NCBI RefSeq assembly: GCF_012567685.1
Contig: NZ_CP046184.1
Span: 47,102-111,101 of the forward strand
Origin: Enterobacteriaceae endosymbiont of Donacia marginata
Lineage (GTDB): Bacteria; Pseudomonadota; Gammaproteobacteria; Enterobacterales; Enterobacteriaceae
DNA length: 64,000 nt
Direction of reading: 5' to 3'
Below, in pieces: positions 57,077-64,000 of this stretch (the stretch's first letter is position 1; every line of letters starts with the position of its first letter). The notes beneath the pieces were generated by a model. The model made no database searches. It was not told where the DNA came from and saw nothing but the letters and a program-made list of their open reading frames with translations. The translations under genes were made by a program, and so were the position numbers.

Positions 57077-58420
57077 TCAATTTTTTTGTATTTTTATAAT
57101 ACGTAATAAAATTAATATTACTGAAATTATTAATCCAATAATAAATCCAATCCAAAAACCAGATGGGCCCATAGGTTTCGAAGTAATTAAACTTGTAACA
57201 GATAAAATATAGCCAATAGGTAAACTTATAATCCAATAAGATATAAATGTAATAAAAAAAATAGATTTAGTATCTTTATATCCTTTCAAAATACCAGATC
57301 CAATAATTTGGATAGAATCTAAAAATTGATAAAAAGAAGCTAATAATATTAAATGAGATGATAAATTTATAATATTTTTATTAGAATTATATAGTTTAGC
57401 AATTTTTTTTCTAAAAAAAATACTTATTAAAATAGTAAAAATAGATATTATTACTCCTATAATTTGTGAAATCCAACTAATAATTTTTGCCTTTTTTTTA
57501 TGACCTAACCCTAAATACACGCCTATTAATATAGTAGTAGCGATACTTAATGATAAAGGGATAATGAAAATTAAAGAACTAAAATTTATAGCTATCTGAT
57601 GACTAATAACATCATCTATTCCCATAAATAATGATATTAATAAAGAAACAATGCTAAATAATGTAATTTCAAAAAAAATAGATAATCCAATAGGTAATCC
57701 TAATTTTATTATTTTTTTTAAAATTTTCAGATCTAGATTTTTTGAAAAATTTAAAAAAATTATTTTTTTAAAATAAATTGATTTAGATATCCATATCATG
57801 GTTATAATAAATAATATCCAGTATATTAATACTATAGAAAAACTACATCCTAAAACGCCTAATGGTGGTATATAACTAAAACCATAAATTAAAATATAAT
57901 TAATTGGGATATATAAAATTACTCCAATCCAACTAATAATCATATCAGGAATAATTAATGAGAATGATATACATAAACAACGTAATATTTGTAACAATAA
58001 ATATCCTGGTATACTCCAAATAATAATTTTTAAAAATTTTTCAATTTTAAAAATAAAAATTTTATCATGAAATAATAATAATATTAAATAATCTATTTTA
58101 GATAAAATAAATATCATAATAAATGAAAAAATTATTGCTAATAAATATGATTGTTTAATATAATTTACTATTTTTTTATAATTATGAGATATATATAATT
58201 TTGTAATAATAGGAATTAAAGATAAAAAAATACCATGACCAAATAATATTATTGGTAACCAAATTGATATTCCAATTGATAATACTGCTATGTCAATTTT
58301 ATTAAAAGAATTAGACATCATCATATTAATTATACTTATTAAAATATAAGCTATTTGTGTTAAAATTATTGGTATAGCAATATTAAATAATTTTTTTATT
58401 TCAATTAAATATTTTCGCAC
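57077..58420 (-). CDS. mdtK: MATE-family multidrug efflux protein, GTG start
   Basis: MdtK (NorM, YdhE) is a cation-coupled exporter in the inner membrane. The 447 residues form about 12 predicted helices. Family segments such as ITKPMGPSGFWIGFIIG-like (SKPMGPSGFWIG) and IGSGILKGYKDTKSIFF near the C-terminus are clear. The start is a GTG at 58420 with AAAGG 6-8 bases upstream. Its position next to ribC and a valine tRNA matches E. coli. The natural substrate in a symbiont is unknown. Confidence 0.92.
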   Translation of the reverse strand: MRKYLIEIKKLFNIAIPIILTQIAYILISIINMMMSNSFNKIDIAVLSIGISIWLPIILFGHGIFLSLIPIITKLYISHNYKKIVNYIKQSYLLAIIFSFIMIFILSKIDYLILLLFHDKIFIFKIEKFLKIIIWSIPGYLLLQILRCLCISFSLIIPDMIISWIGVILYIPINYILIYGFSYIPPLGVLGCSFSIVLIYWILFIITMIWISKSIYFKKIIFLNFSKNLDLKILKKIIKLGLPIGLSIFFEITLFSIVSLLISLFMGIDDVISHQIAINFSSLIFIIPLSLSIATTILIGVYLGLGHKKKAKIISWISQIIGVIISIFTILISIFFRKKIAKLYNSNKNIINLSSHLILLASFYQFLDSIQIIGSGILKGYKDTKSIFFITFISYWIISLPIGYILSVTSLITSKPMGPSGFWIGFIIGLIISVILILLRIIKIQKN

Positions 58421-58567
58421 GGATAACCTTTTTTATTTTATTAAAATTTATAAAAAACAAATTTTATTAAAAAAATAATATTTTACTTTTAAAAAACTTT
58501 AAATTATTATATATATAATTATTTTGATTTAAATTATTTTATTATTATAAATAAAATAGAGAATTTT

Positions 58568-58879
58568 ATGAAAATTTTTAATAAAATTAAAAAACAAATT
58601 AATAATAATCCTATTATTTTATATATGAAAGGTAACCCAATACATCCTCAATGTGGTTTTTCTGATAAAGCTGTAAAAATTATTTCATTTTATAAAATAA
58701 AATTTACTTATATTGATGTTTTAAAATATCCAGATATTAGAAAATATTTACCTAAATATGCTAATTGGCCAACATTTCCCCAATTATGGGTTGATAATAA
58801 ATTAATAGGAGGTTATGATATATTATATACATTACATAGTAATAATGAATTAAAAGATATTTTAAATTTTAAAAAATAA
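58568..58879 (+). CDS. grxD: monothiol glutaredoxin 4
   Basis: GrxD binds a 2Fe-2S cluster with glutathione and works in iron-sulfur trafficking. The single-cysteine motif CGFS lies in HPQCGFSDKAV. ANWPTFPQLWVDNKLIGGYDI matches the family cluster-binding loop. The length of 103 compares with 115 in E. coli. A GAGAA precedes the ATG. It likely serves with ErpA to supply LeuC and LipA. It is convergent with rnt, its E. coli neighbour. Confidence 0.94.
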   Translation: MKIFNKIKKQINNNPIILYMKGNPIHPQCGFSDKAVKIISFYKIKFTYIDVLKYPDIRKYLPKYANWPTFPQLWVDNKLIGGYDILYTLHSNNELKDILNFKK

Positions 58880-58898
58880 TAATTTATATTTATAAAAA

Positions 58899-59540
58899 TT
58901 AAGAAAAAAAAGAAGGAGGCCATCCACCTTTCTTTTTCCATTTATTAACTAATCTGCAAAATAATTTAGCAGTGCGATTAGTATCGTATAATGCTGAATG
59001 TGCTTGATTATTATCAAATGGAATACCAATTGCATGACATGATTTGGCTAGAACAGTTTGACCTAAAATTAATCCACACATTGATGTTGTATCAAATATT
59101 ACAAAGGGATGAAATGGATTATCATTTTCTAATTTAGTACGTTTTACTGCTTCCATAATAAAACTATGGTCAAAAATTGCATTATGAGCTACTATAACTG
59201 CTTTTTTACATTTATTGATTTTTATATCTTGAGAAATTTTTTTAAAAATTTTTTTTAAAGCTTTTTTTTCAGTTATAGCACCTCTTAAAGAGGTATTTAT
59301 ATTAATCCCATTAAAAGCTAATGCTTCTGGGGAAATATTTGATCCTTTAAAGGGTAAAATATGAAAATGTAATGTCTCATTTGTTTCTAACCAACCGTTA
59401 TGCATTTTTAATGTTATTAAGCTTATTTCTAATATAGCATTAGATTTAGAATTAAATCCCGAAGTTTCAATATCAATTACAACAGGATAAAAACCTCTAA
59501 ATCTATAAGATAATAGATCTAACTTTGATAAGTTATTCAT
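58899..59540 (-). CDS. rnt: ribonuclease T
   Basis: RNase T trims the 3' ends of tRNAs and 5S and 23S rRNA. It is a DEDDh exonuclease: [12 protein letters not shown] (first two acidic residues), [11 protein letters not shown], and [12 protein letters not shown] with the catalytic histidine. The length of 213 matches E. coli (215). Because the tRNA genes here lack an encoded CCA, exact 3' trimming followed by CCA addition is needed, which makes this gene important. Confidence 0.96.
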   Translation of the reverse strand: MNNLSKLDLLSYRFRGFYPVVIDIETSGFNSKSNAILEISLITLKMHNGWLETNETLHFHILPFKGSNISPEALAFNGININTSLRGAITEKKALKKIFKKISQDIKINKCKKAVIVAHNAIFDHSFIMEAVKRTKLENDNPFHPFVIFDTTSMCGLILGQTVLAKSCHAIGIPFDNNQAHSALYDTNRTAKLFCRLVNKWKKKGGWPPSFFS

Positions 59541-59728
59541 TTTTATTCTTTAAATTTTTATTTAAATATATTTTATATTAATATTATATAAATAAATAAA
59601 TTATACTTTTATCAAAAAAATTACAAGTATAAAATATTTTATATATGTTTATATTTTAAATAAATATTAATGTAATTAATAAAATTATTTTAAATAAAAA
59701 TAATTTTAGTTAATTAAAGGCGATAAAA

Positions 59729-60499
59729 ATGTTAACAAAAATAATTAAATTTAGACAAAATAATTTTTCATTTTATGTAATTCATTTATATAATAATCAG
59801 CCTGAACTTATATTTAATGCAATTAAAAAAAAAATAAATCATTCTCCTATATTTTTTAAAAAAATGTCAGTAATTATAAATATTAATTATATAAAAAATG
59901 AAATAAATTGGGAAAAAGTTTATAATGCTATTATTTCTACAGGAATTAAGATTATAGGAGTAAGTGGTTGTAATAATAATAAAAATATAATTAGAAGTAT
60001 AAATAATACTGGAATACCTATTTTATTTACAAATAATAAAGATAATAAAAAAATTATAAATCATGATTTTCAAGATCAAAAAAAAAATATTAATAATATA
60101 ACACAAAAATCTATTATTAAAATAATAAAGGAAAAAAGTTCTTTATCATTAAAAAAAAATATTATTTATAATAGAAGTAGAATTATTTATAATCCAATTA
60201 GATCCGGACAACAAATTTATGCTTATAATAGTGATTTAATTATTATAAATAATGTTAGTACAGGAGCAGAATTAATAGCAGATGGAAATATTCATGTTTA
60301 TGGTTTTATGAGAGGAAAAGCTTTATCTGGAGCTAATGGTGATAATAATTGTCAAATTTTTTGTACTCAATTATTTGCTGAATTATTATCTATTGCTGGT
60401 GAATATTTACTTCAGGATCAAATTCCTAATAAATTTTTGGGAAAATCATCAAGAATATATTTAAAAAATAAAGTATTAACAATAAAATCATGTAATTAA
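59729..60499 (+). CDS. minC: septum site-determining protein MinC
   Basis: MinC inhibits FtsZ ring assembly away from mid-cell. The C-terminal beta-helix domain is well kept ([63 protein letters not shown]). The N-terminal FtsZ-inhibitory domain is diverged but still shows the VIGVSGC-like stretch ([10 protein letters not shown]). The length of 256 exceeds E. coli (231), because of an Asn/Lys-rich linker. AAGG precedes the ATG. minD follows after 34 bases. Confidence 0.95.
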   Translation: MLTKIIKFRQNNFSFYVIHLYNNQPELIFNAIKKKINHSPIFFKKMSVIININYIKNEINWEKVYNAIISTGIKIIGVSGCNNNKNIIRSINNTGIPILFTNNKDNKKIINHDFQDQKKNINNITQKSIIKIIKEKSSLSLKKNIIYNRSRIIYNPIRSGQQIYAYNSDLIIINNVSTGAELIADGNIHVYGFMRGKALSGANGDNNCQIFCTQLFAELLSIAGEYLLQDQIPNKFLGKSSRIYLKNKVLTIKSCN

Positions 60500-60533
60500 A
60501 TTTTATTTAAATTTACTATTAAAGGAAATTCTA

Positions 60534-61343
60534 ATGCGTATAATTGTTGTTACTTCAGGTAAAGGTGGGGTAGGCAAAACTACTTCTAGTGCTGCAATAG
60601 CTACAGGATTAGCTAAATATGGGAAAAAAACAGCTGTTATTGATTTTGATATTGGATTACGTAATCTTGATTTAATTATGGGTTGTGAAAGAAGAGTAGT
60701 ATATGATTTTATTAATGTTTTACAAGGAGAAGCAACATTAAATCAAGCTTTAATAAAAGATAAAAAAAATAAAAATTTATATATTTTACCTGCTTCACAA
60801 ACAAAAAATAAGGATGCTTTAACCTATAAAGGTGTTGAAATAATTTTTAAAAATTTATATAAAATGAATTTTGATTTTATAATTTGTGATTCACCAGCAG
60901 GTATTGAAACTGGAGCTTTAACTGCATTATATTTTGCAGATGAAGCTATTATTACTACTAACCCGGAAATTTCTTCTATTAGAGATTCAGATAGAGTTTT
61001 AGGTATTATTTCCTCACAATCAAAAAGAGCAAAATATGGAGAAGAACCTATTAAAGAATATTTATTATTAACACGTTATAACCCACTTAGAGTGGATTGT
61101 GGAGATATGTTAAGTATTGATGATATTATTGAAATTTTAGGAATTAAAATGATAGGTGTTATCCCAGAAGATCCTTTAGTTTTAAGAGCATCAAATCAAG
61201 GCAAAAGTATAATTTTACACAATAATTCTAATGCTTCTTTAGCATATAATGATACTGTTAAACGTTTATTAGGAGAAAAAATTCCTTTACGTTTTATAAA
61301 AAGTGAAAAAAAAAGTTTTTTACAACGTTTGTTTTGGAGATAA
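60534..61343 (+). CDS. minD: septum site-determining ATPase MinD
   Basis: MinD is the membrane-cycling ATPase that carries MinC to the poles. The deviant Walker A KGGVGKTTSS lies at residues 10-19. IDFDIGLRNLDLIMGCERRVVYD and the catalytic DSPAGIETGAL segment are intact. The C-terminal amphipathic membrane-targeting helix, KSFLQRLFWR, is kept. The length of 269 is the E. coli length (270). minE begins one base after the stop. Confidence 0.98.
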   Translation: MRIIVVTSGKGGVGKTTSSAAIATGLAKYGKKTAVIDFDIGLRNLDLIMGCERRVVYDFINVLQGEATLNQALIKDKKNKNLYILPASQTKNKDALTYKGVEIIFKNLYKMNFDFIICDSPAGIETGALTALYFADEAIITTNPEISSIRDSDRVLGIISSQSKRAKYGEEPIKEYLLLTRYNPLRVDCGDMLSIDDIIEILGIKMIGVIPEDPLVLRASNQGKSIILHNNSNASLAYNDTVKRLLGEKIPLRFIKSEKKSFLQRLFWR

Positions 61344-61344
61344 T

Positions 61345-61632
61345 ATGAATTTTATTAATTTTTTTTTATCAAAAAAAAAAAAAACTGCTAATATTGCTAA
61401 AAAAAGATTACAAATTATTATATCAGAAGAATCAAAAAAAGGATATATATATCCTTATTATATAATACAGTTAAAACAAGAAATATTAAAAGTAATTTCT
61501 AAATATGTTAAAATTAATCCTAATATGATTAATATAGAATTAGATGATAAGAAAAATAATATATCAATATTAGAATTAAATATTACATTACCTAAAACTA
61601 AAAAATATATTAAAAAAAATAATAAAAAATAA
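61345..61632 (+). CDS. minE: cell division topological specificity factor MinE
   Basis: MinE stimulates MinD ATPase and drives pole-to-pole oscillation. The open frame reaches upstream into minD, but the ATG at 61345 gives MNFINFFLSKKKKTANIAKKRLQII, aligning with E. coli [32 protein letters not shown] lies just upstream. The product is 95 residues (E. coli 88). The KKKK codons form a 14-A run (61371-61384) that is in frame. With minC and minD the oscillator is complete. Confidence 0.96.
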   Translation: MNFINFFLSKKKKTANIAKKRLQIIISEESKKGYIYPYYIIQLKQEILKVISKYVKINPNMINIELDDKKNNISILELNITLPKTKKYIKKNNKK

Positions 61633-61643
61633 AAAATTTATAT

Positions 61644-62324
61644 TTATAATGTATTTTTAATATAGTTAATAACATAATTTTTTTTAATTCTTTTTTTATT
61701 TAATAAGATATTATTAATTATATCAATAATTTCTTCTGAAGAAGAAATTTGATTTTTAATAAATGATATTTTTAAATTTTTATTTAGTATTAATTTTACA
61801 TTATATTTAAAATATTTATTAATATCTGAAATTAATACCCATATACCTTTTAATAATAAAATTTTATTAATAACATCATTATAATTTAATAAACATTCAT
61901 TACTCTTACCAAGCCATAAACCTTTTTTAGTTCTTTTATATAAAGAAAAATATAAAAATTCTTTATTACATTTAATAATAGTTATTATTTGTTTGATTCC
62001 TGTTATTTTCCAAGATTTTTCTGCTAAAATCATTAAATGGGATAATCCTATTTTAGGAATATTTAAAGCATAAGACATACTTTCTATTGTTGCTATACCT
62101 ATTCTTATGCTTGTAAAATTACCTGGACCTAAATTATATCCTAATAAATTTATTTCAGATAATAACATATTAGTTTCACTTAAAATACTATTAATTAAAA
62201 ATAGTATATATTTAATATGTAAACAAGGACAAAACTGAATTTTTTTATAAATAATTCCATTATTTTTAAAAATAACTAAACAATATTTTGTAGATGTATC
62301 AATAGTTAAAATATTTTTATACAT
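61644..62324 (-). CDS. tsaB: tRNA threonylcarbamoyladenosine protein TsaB
   Basis: TsaB partners TsaD in making t6A37 in ANN-decoding tRNAs. The N-terminal LTIDTSTKYCLV, the GYNLGPGNFTSIRIGIATI segment and the SHLMILAEKSW stretch align with E. coli TsaB (YeaZ). The length of 226 matches (231). The C-terminal third is diverged. It is convergent with minE, ending 11 bases from it. In E. coli rnd, fadD and yeaY lie between the min and tsaB loci. Confidence 0.92.
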   Translation of the reverse strand: MYKNILTIDTSTKYCLVIFKNNGIIYKKIQFCPCLHIKYILFLINSILSETNMLLSEINLLGYNLGPGNFTSIRIGIATIESMSYALNIPKIGLSHLMILAEKSWKITGIKQIITIIKCNKEFLYFSLYKRTKKGLWLGKSNECLLNYNDVINKILLLKGIWVLISDINKYFKYNVKLILNKNLKISFIKNQISSSEEIIDIINNILLNKKRIKKNYVINYIKNTL

Positions 62325-62579
62325 ATATCTCTGATTTAAAAATTAATTTATTGTTTAAAATTTAAATTATGTTATAATTTCAATGTTTTAATAACAATTC
62401 AAACTATTCTATCAAATAATTATAATATATTATTATTATAAAATAAAATATTAAATGTTTAAATTTATAATAAATTTAATAATTAATAATTTTATTAAAA
62501 TTTTATTTATAATAAAATTATTTTACATAATTATTATAAGAGATAAAATCAATAATAATTAAAGTAAGGAATAAAACTC

Positions 62580-63107
62580 GTGACAACAATAGTTAGTGTA
62601 AGGAAAAATGGGGATGTAGTTATTGGTGGTGATGGACAAGCAACTCTTGGTCACATTATAATGAAAGGTAATGTAAAAAAAATTCGTAAGTTATATCATG
62701 ATACAGTTATTGCCGGTTTTGCTGGTGGTACTGCAGATGCTTTTACTCTTTTTGAATTATTTGAACAAAAATTAGAAGTATATCAAGGAAACTTAACTAA
62801 ATCTGCTGTTGAGCTAGCTAAAGATTGGAGAACGGATCGTATTTTACGTAAATTAGAAGCTTTATTAGTAATTGCGGATAAAATTACTTCTTTAATTATT
62901 ACAGGTAGTGGAGATGTTATACAACCTGAAAATAATATAGTAACTATTGGTTCTGGAGGTCCTTATGCGCAAGCTTCAGCTCGAGCTTTATGTGAAAATA
63001 CTAATTTAAATGCATATGAAATAGTAAAAAAATCTTTAAAAATAGCAGGAGATATTTGTATATATACAAATCATAATTTTACTATTGAAAAATTACAATG
63101 TAAATAA
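62580..63107 (+). CDS. hslV: ATP-dependent protease subunit HslV, GTG start
   Basis: HslV is the proteolytic chamber of the HslUV protease. The start is GTG at 62580 with AAGGA 9 bases upstream. It gives [24 protein letters not shown], in which the threonine after the removed Met is the nucleophile. [34 protein letters not shown] and [14 protein letters not shown] are nearly identical to E. coli. The length of 175 matches (176). The 255 bases upstream are A/T-only with one 12-bp inverted repeat. I see no sigma-32 promoter. Confidence 0.98.
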   Translation: MTTIVSVRKNGDVVIGGDGQATLGHIIMKGNVKKIRKLYHDTVIAGFAGGTADAFTLFELFEQKLEVYQGNLTKSAVELAKDWRTDRILRKLEALLVIADKITSLIITGSGDVIQPENNIVTIGSGGPYAQASARALCENTNLNAYEIVKKSLKIAGDICIYTNHNFTIEKLQCK

Positions 63108-63127
63108 GCATGAGGAAAATGCTAATT

Positions 63128-64000
63128 ATGTCTGAGATGACCCCAAAAGAAATTGTGAAAGAATTAGATAAATTTATTATTGGACAAGAAAGTGCTAAAA
63201 AAGCTGTTGCTATAGCATTAAGAAATCGTTGGCGTCGTATGCAACTAGATGAAAATTTAAGACAGGAAGTTACACCTAAAAACATATTAATGATTGGACC
63301 TACAGGAGTAGGAAAAACAGAAATTGCACGTAGATTAGCTAAATTAGCTAATGCACCGTTTATAAAAGTAGAAGCCACTAAATTTACTGAAATTGGTTAT
63401 GTTGGAAAAGAAGTAGATTCTATTATTCGTGATTTAACAGATGTTGCTATAAAAATGATAAGAATACAAGCATTTAATAAAAATTGTTATAGAGCAAAAG
63501 AAATGGCAGAAGAAAGAATTTTAAATGTTTTAATTCCTAATAAAAATAATTGGAATCAGGATGATAATATTGAATCTATAAGACAAAAATTAAAAATAAA
63601 ACTTAAAAATGGATTATTAGATAATCAAGAAATTGAAATTAATGTAGCAAGCACTCCTATGGGTATTGAAATTATGGCCCCACCAGGAATGGAAGAAATG
63701 ACTAGTCAATTACAATCATTATTTCAAAATTTAGGAGGGAATAAACAAAAAAAACGTAAATTAAAGGTTAAAGATGCTATTAAATTATTAATAGAAGAAG
63801 AAGCTGGAAAATTAATTAATAATGAAGATATTAAGCAAAAAGCTGTCGAAGCAGTAGAACAAAACGGTATTGTATTTTTAGATGAAATCGATAAAATTTG
63901 TAGAAGAAGTAATAATGTATCATCAGATATTTCTAGAGAAGGAGTACAAAGAGATTTATTACCATTAGTAGAGGGATGTACAGTATCAACAAAACATGGA
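63128..64000 (+). CDS. hslU: HslU ATPase, N-terminal part (partial)
   Basis: HslU is the AAA+ unfoldase that feeds HslV. The frame is open to the window edge: 291 codons of an expected 443. Walker [10 protein letters not shown] lies near residue 60, followed by [18 protein letters not shown] and the I domain with [14 protein letters not shown]. Walker B is FLDEIDKI. The ATG at 63128 gives [10 protein letters not shown] as in E. coli. An ATG at 63119 lies closer to the GAGG but has no homology support. It lies 20 bases after hslV. Confidence 0.97.
   Translation, partial: MSEMTPKEIVKELDKFIIGQESAKKAVAIALRNRWRRMQLDENLRQEVTPKNILMIGPTGVGKTEIARRLAKLANAPFIKVEATKFTEIGYVGKEVDSIIRDLTDVAIKMIRIQAFNKNCYRAKEMAEERILNVLIPNKNNWNQDDNIESIRQKLKIKLKNGLLDNQEIEINVASTPMGIEIMAPPGMEEMTSQLQSLFQNLGGNKQKKRKLKVKDAIKLLIEEEAGKLINNEDIKQKAVEAVEQNGIVFLDEIDKICRRSNNVSSDISREGVQRDLLPLVEGCTVSTKHG

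Noticed and set aside
62485..62522. 12-bp A/T inverted repeat upstream of hslV
   Set aside because: It has no G or C and such repeats recur often at this base composition. No positional reason favours function.
1..64000. CRISPR arrays, insertion sequences, prophage or toxin systems
   Set aside because: No regularly spaced repeats, transposase or phage motifs, or unexplained gene clusters were seen. All sizeable frames are ordinary housekeeping genes.
1..64000. Altered genetic code (UGA as tryptophan)
   Set aside because: Conserved tryptophans are encoded by TGG, some genes end in TGA (for example mdtK), and none has an internal in-frame TGA.

Overview
The window is a 64 kb piece of a strongly reduced, extremely A+T-rich bacterial chromosome. 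Coding regions are full of Lys, Asn and Ile codons and long A or T runs. Protein sequences and much of the gene order match Enterobacterales (Escherichia coli-like). About 60 protein genes and three tRNA genes are packed with short spacers. I see no insertion sequence, prophage, CRISPR array, toxin or other accessory cargo. This is the profile of an obligate, vertically inherited insect endosymbiont of the Buchnera/Blochmannia/Wigglesworthia type. The genus cannot be settled from the sequence alone.

Layout. 1-9.3 kb: leucine synthesis (leuB end, leuC, leuD), adk, dapA converging on glyQS, then fieF, pfkA, rplY. 9.3-18.3 kb: dapB, lspA and ileS on the minus strand, divergent rpsT, erpA and gpmA, then pta and ackA. 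18.4-23.4 kb: tRNA-Cys, tRNA-Leu, cvpA, truA, dacA-lipB-lipA, cspE. 23.6-30 kb: fabI, pntAB, rne. 30.4-38.6 kb: rluC, rpmF, fabD-fabG-acpP-fabF, tmk-holB, ptsG-hinT. 38.7-46.7 kb, minus strand: gapA, sppA, xthA, cls, ychF-pth, prs. 46.9-56.9 kb, plus strand: prfA-prmC, thrS-infC-rpmI-rplT-pheS-pheT, riboflavin synthase, tyrS. 57-64 kb: tRNA-Val, mdtK, grxD, rnt, minCDE, tsaB, hslV and the first part of hslU, which runs off the end.

The genes describe a cell that imports glucose (ptsG) and runs glycolysis (pfkA, gapA, gpmA) to acetate (pta-ackA). It makes leucine and lysine/diaminopimelate precursors, fatty acids, lipoate and riboflavin. It keeps proton-driven transhydrogenase for NADPH, a min division system, and a lean translation apparatus (five aminoacyl-tRNA synthetases here). 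Many junctions match E. coli order with genes deleted between the survivors: plsX and fabH before fabD, pabC and mltG after fabF, tatD after holB, ispE, lolB and hemA between prs and prfA, pheM before pheS.

I found no new accessory system. The points of interest are signs of reductive evolution. Two probably essential genes, fabD and lspA, are frameshifted exactly in homopolymer runs, and both need one extra base to restore frame. Threonyl-tRNA synthetase has lost its whole N-terminal TGS and editing half at a synteny breakpoint. HinT has lost the first histidine of its HIT motif. The Pta N-terminal domain is eroded, RNase E keeps its extreme C-terminal tail, and infC keeps its AUU start codon.
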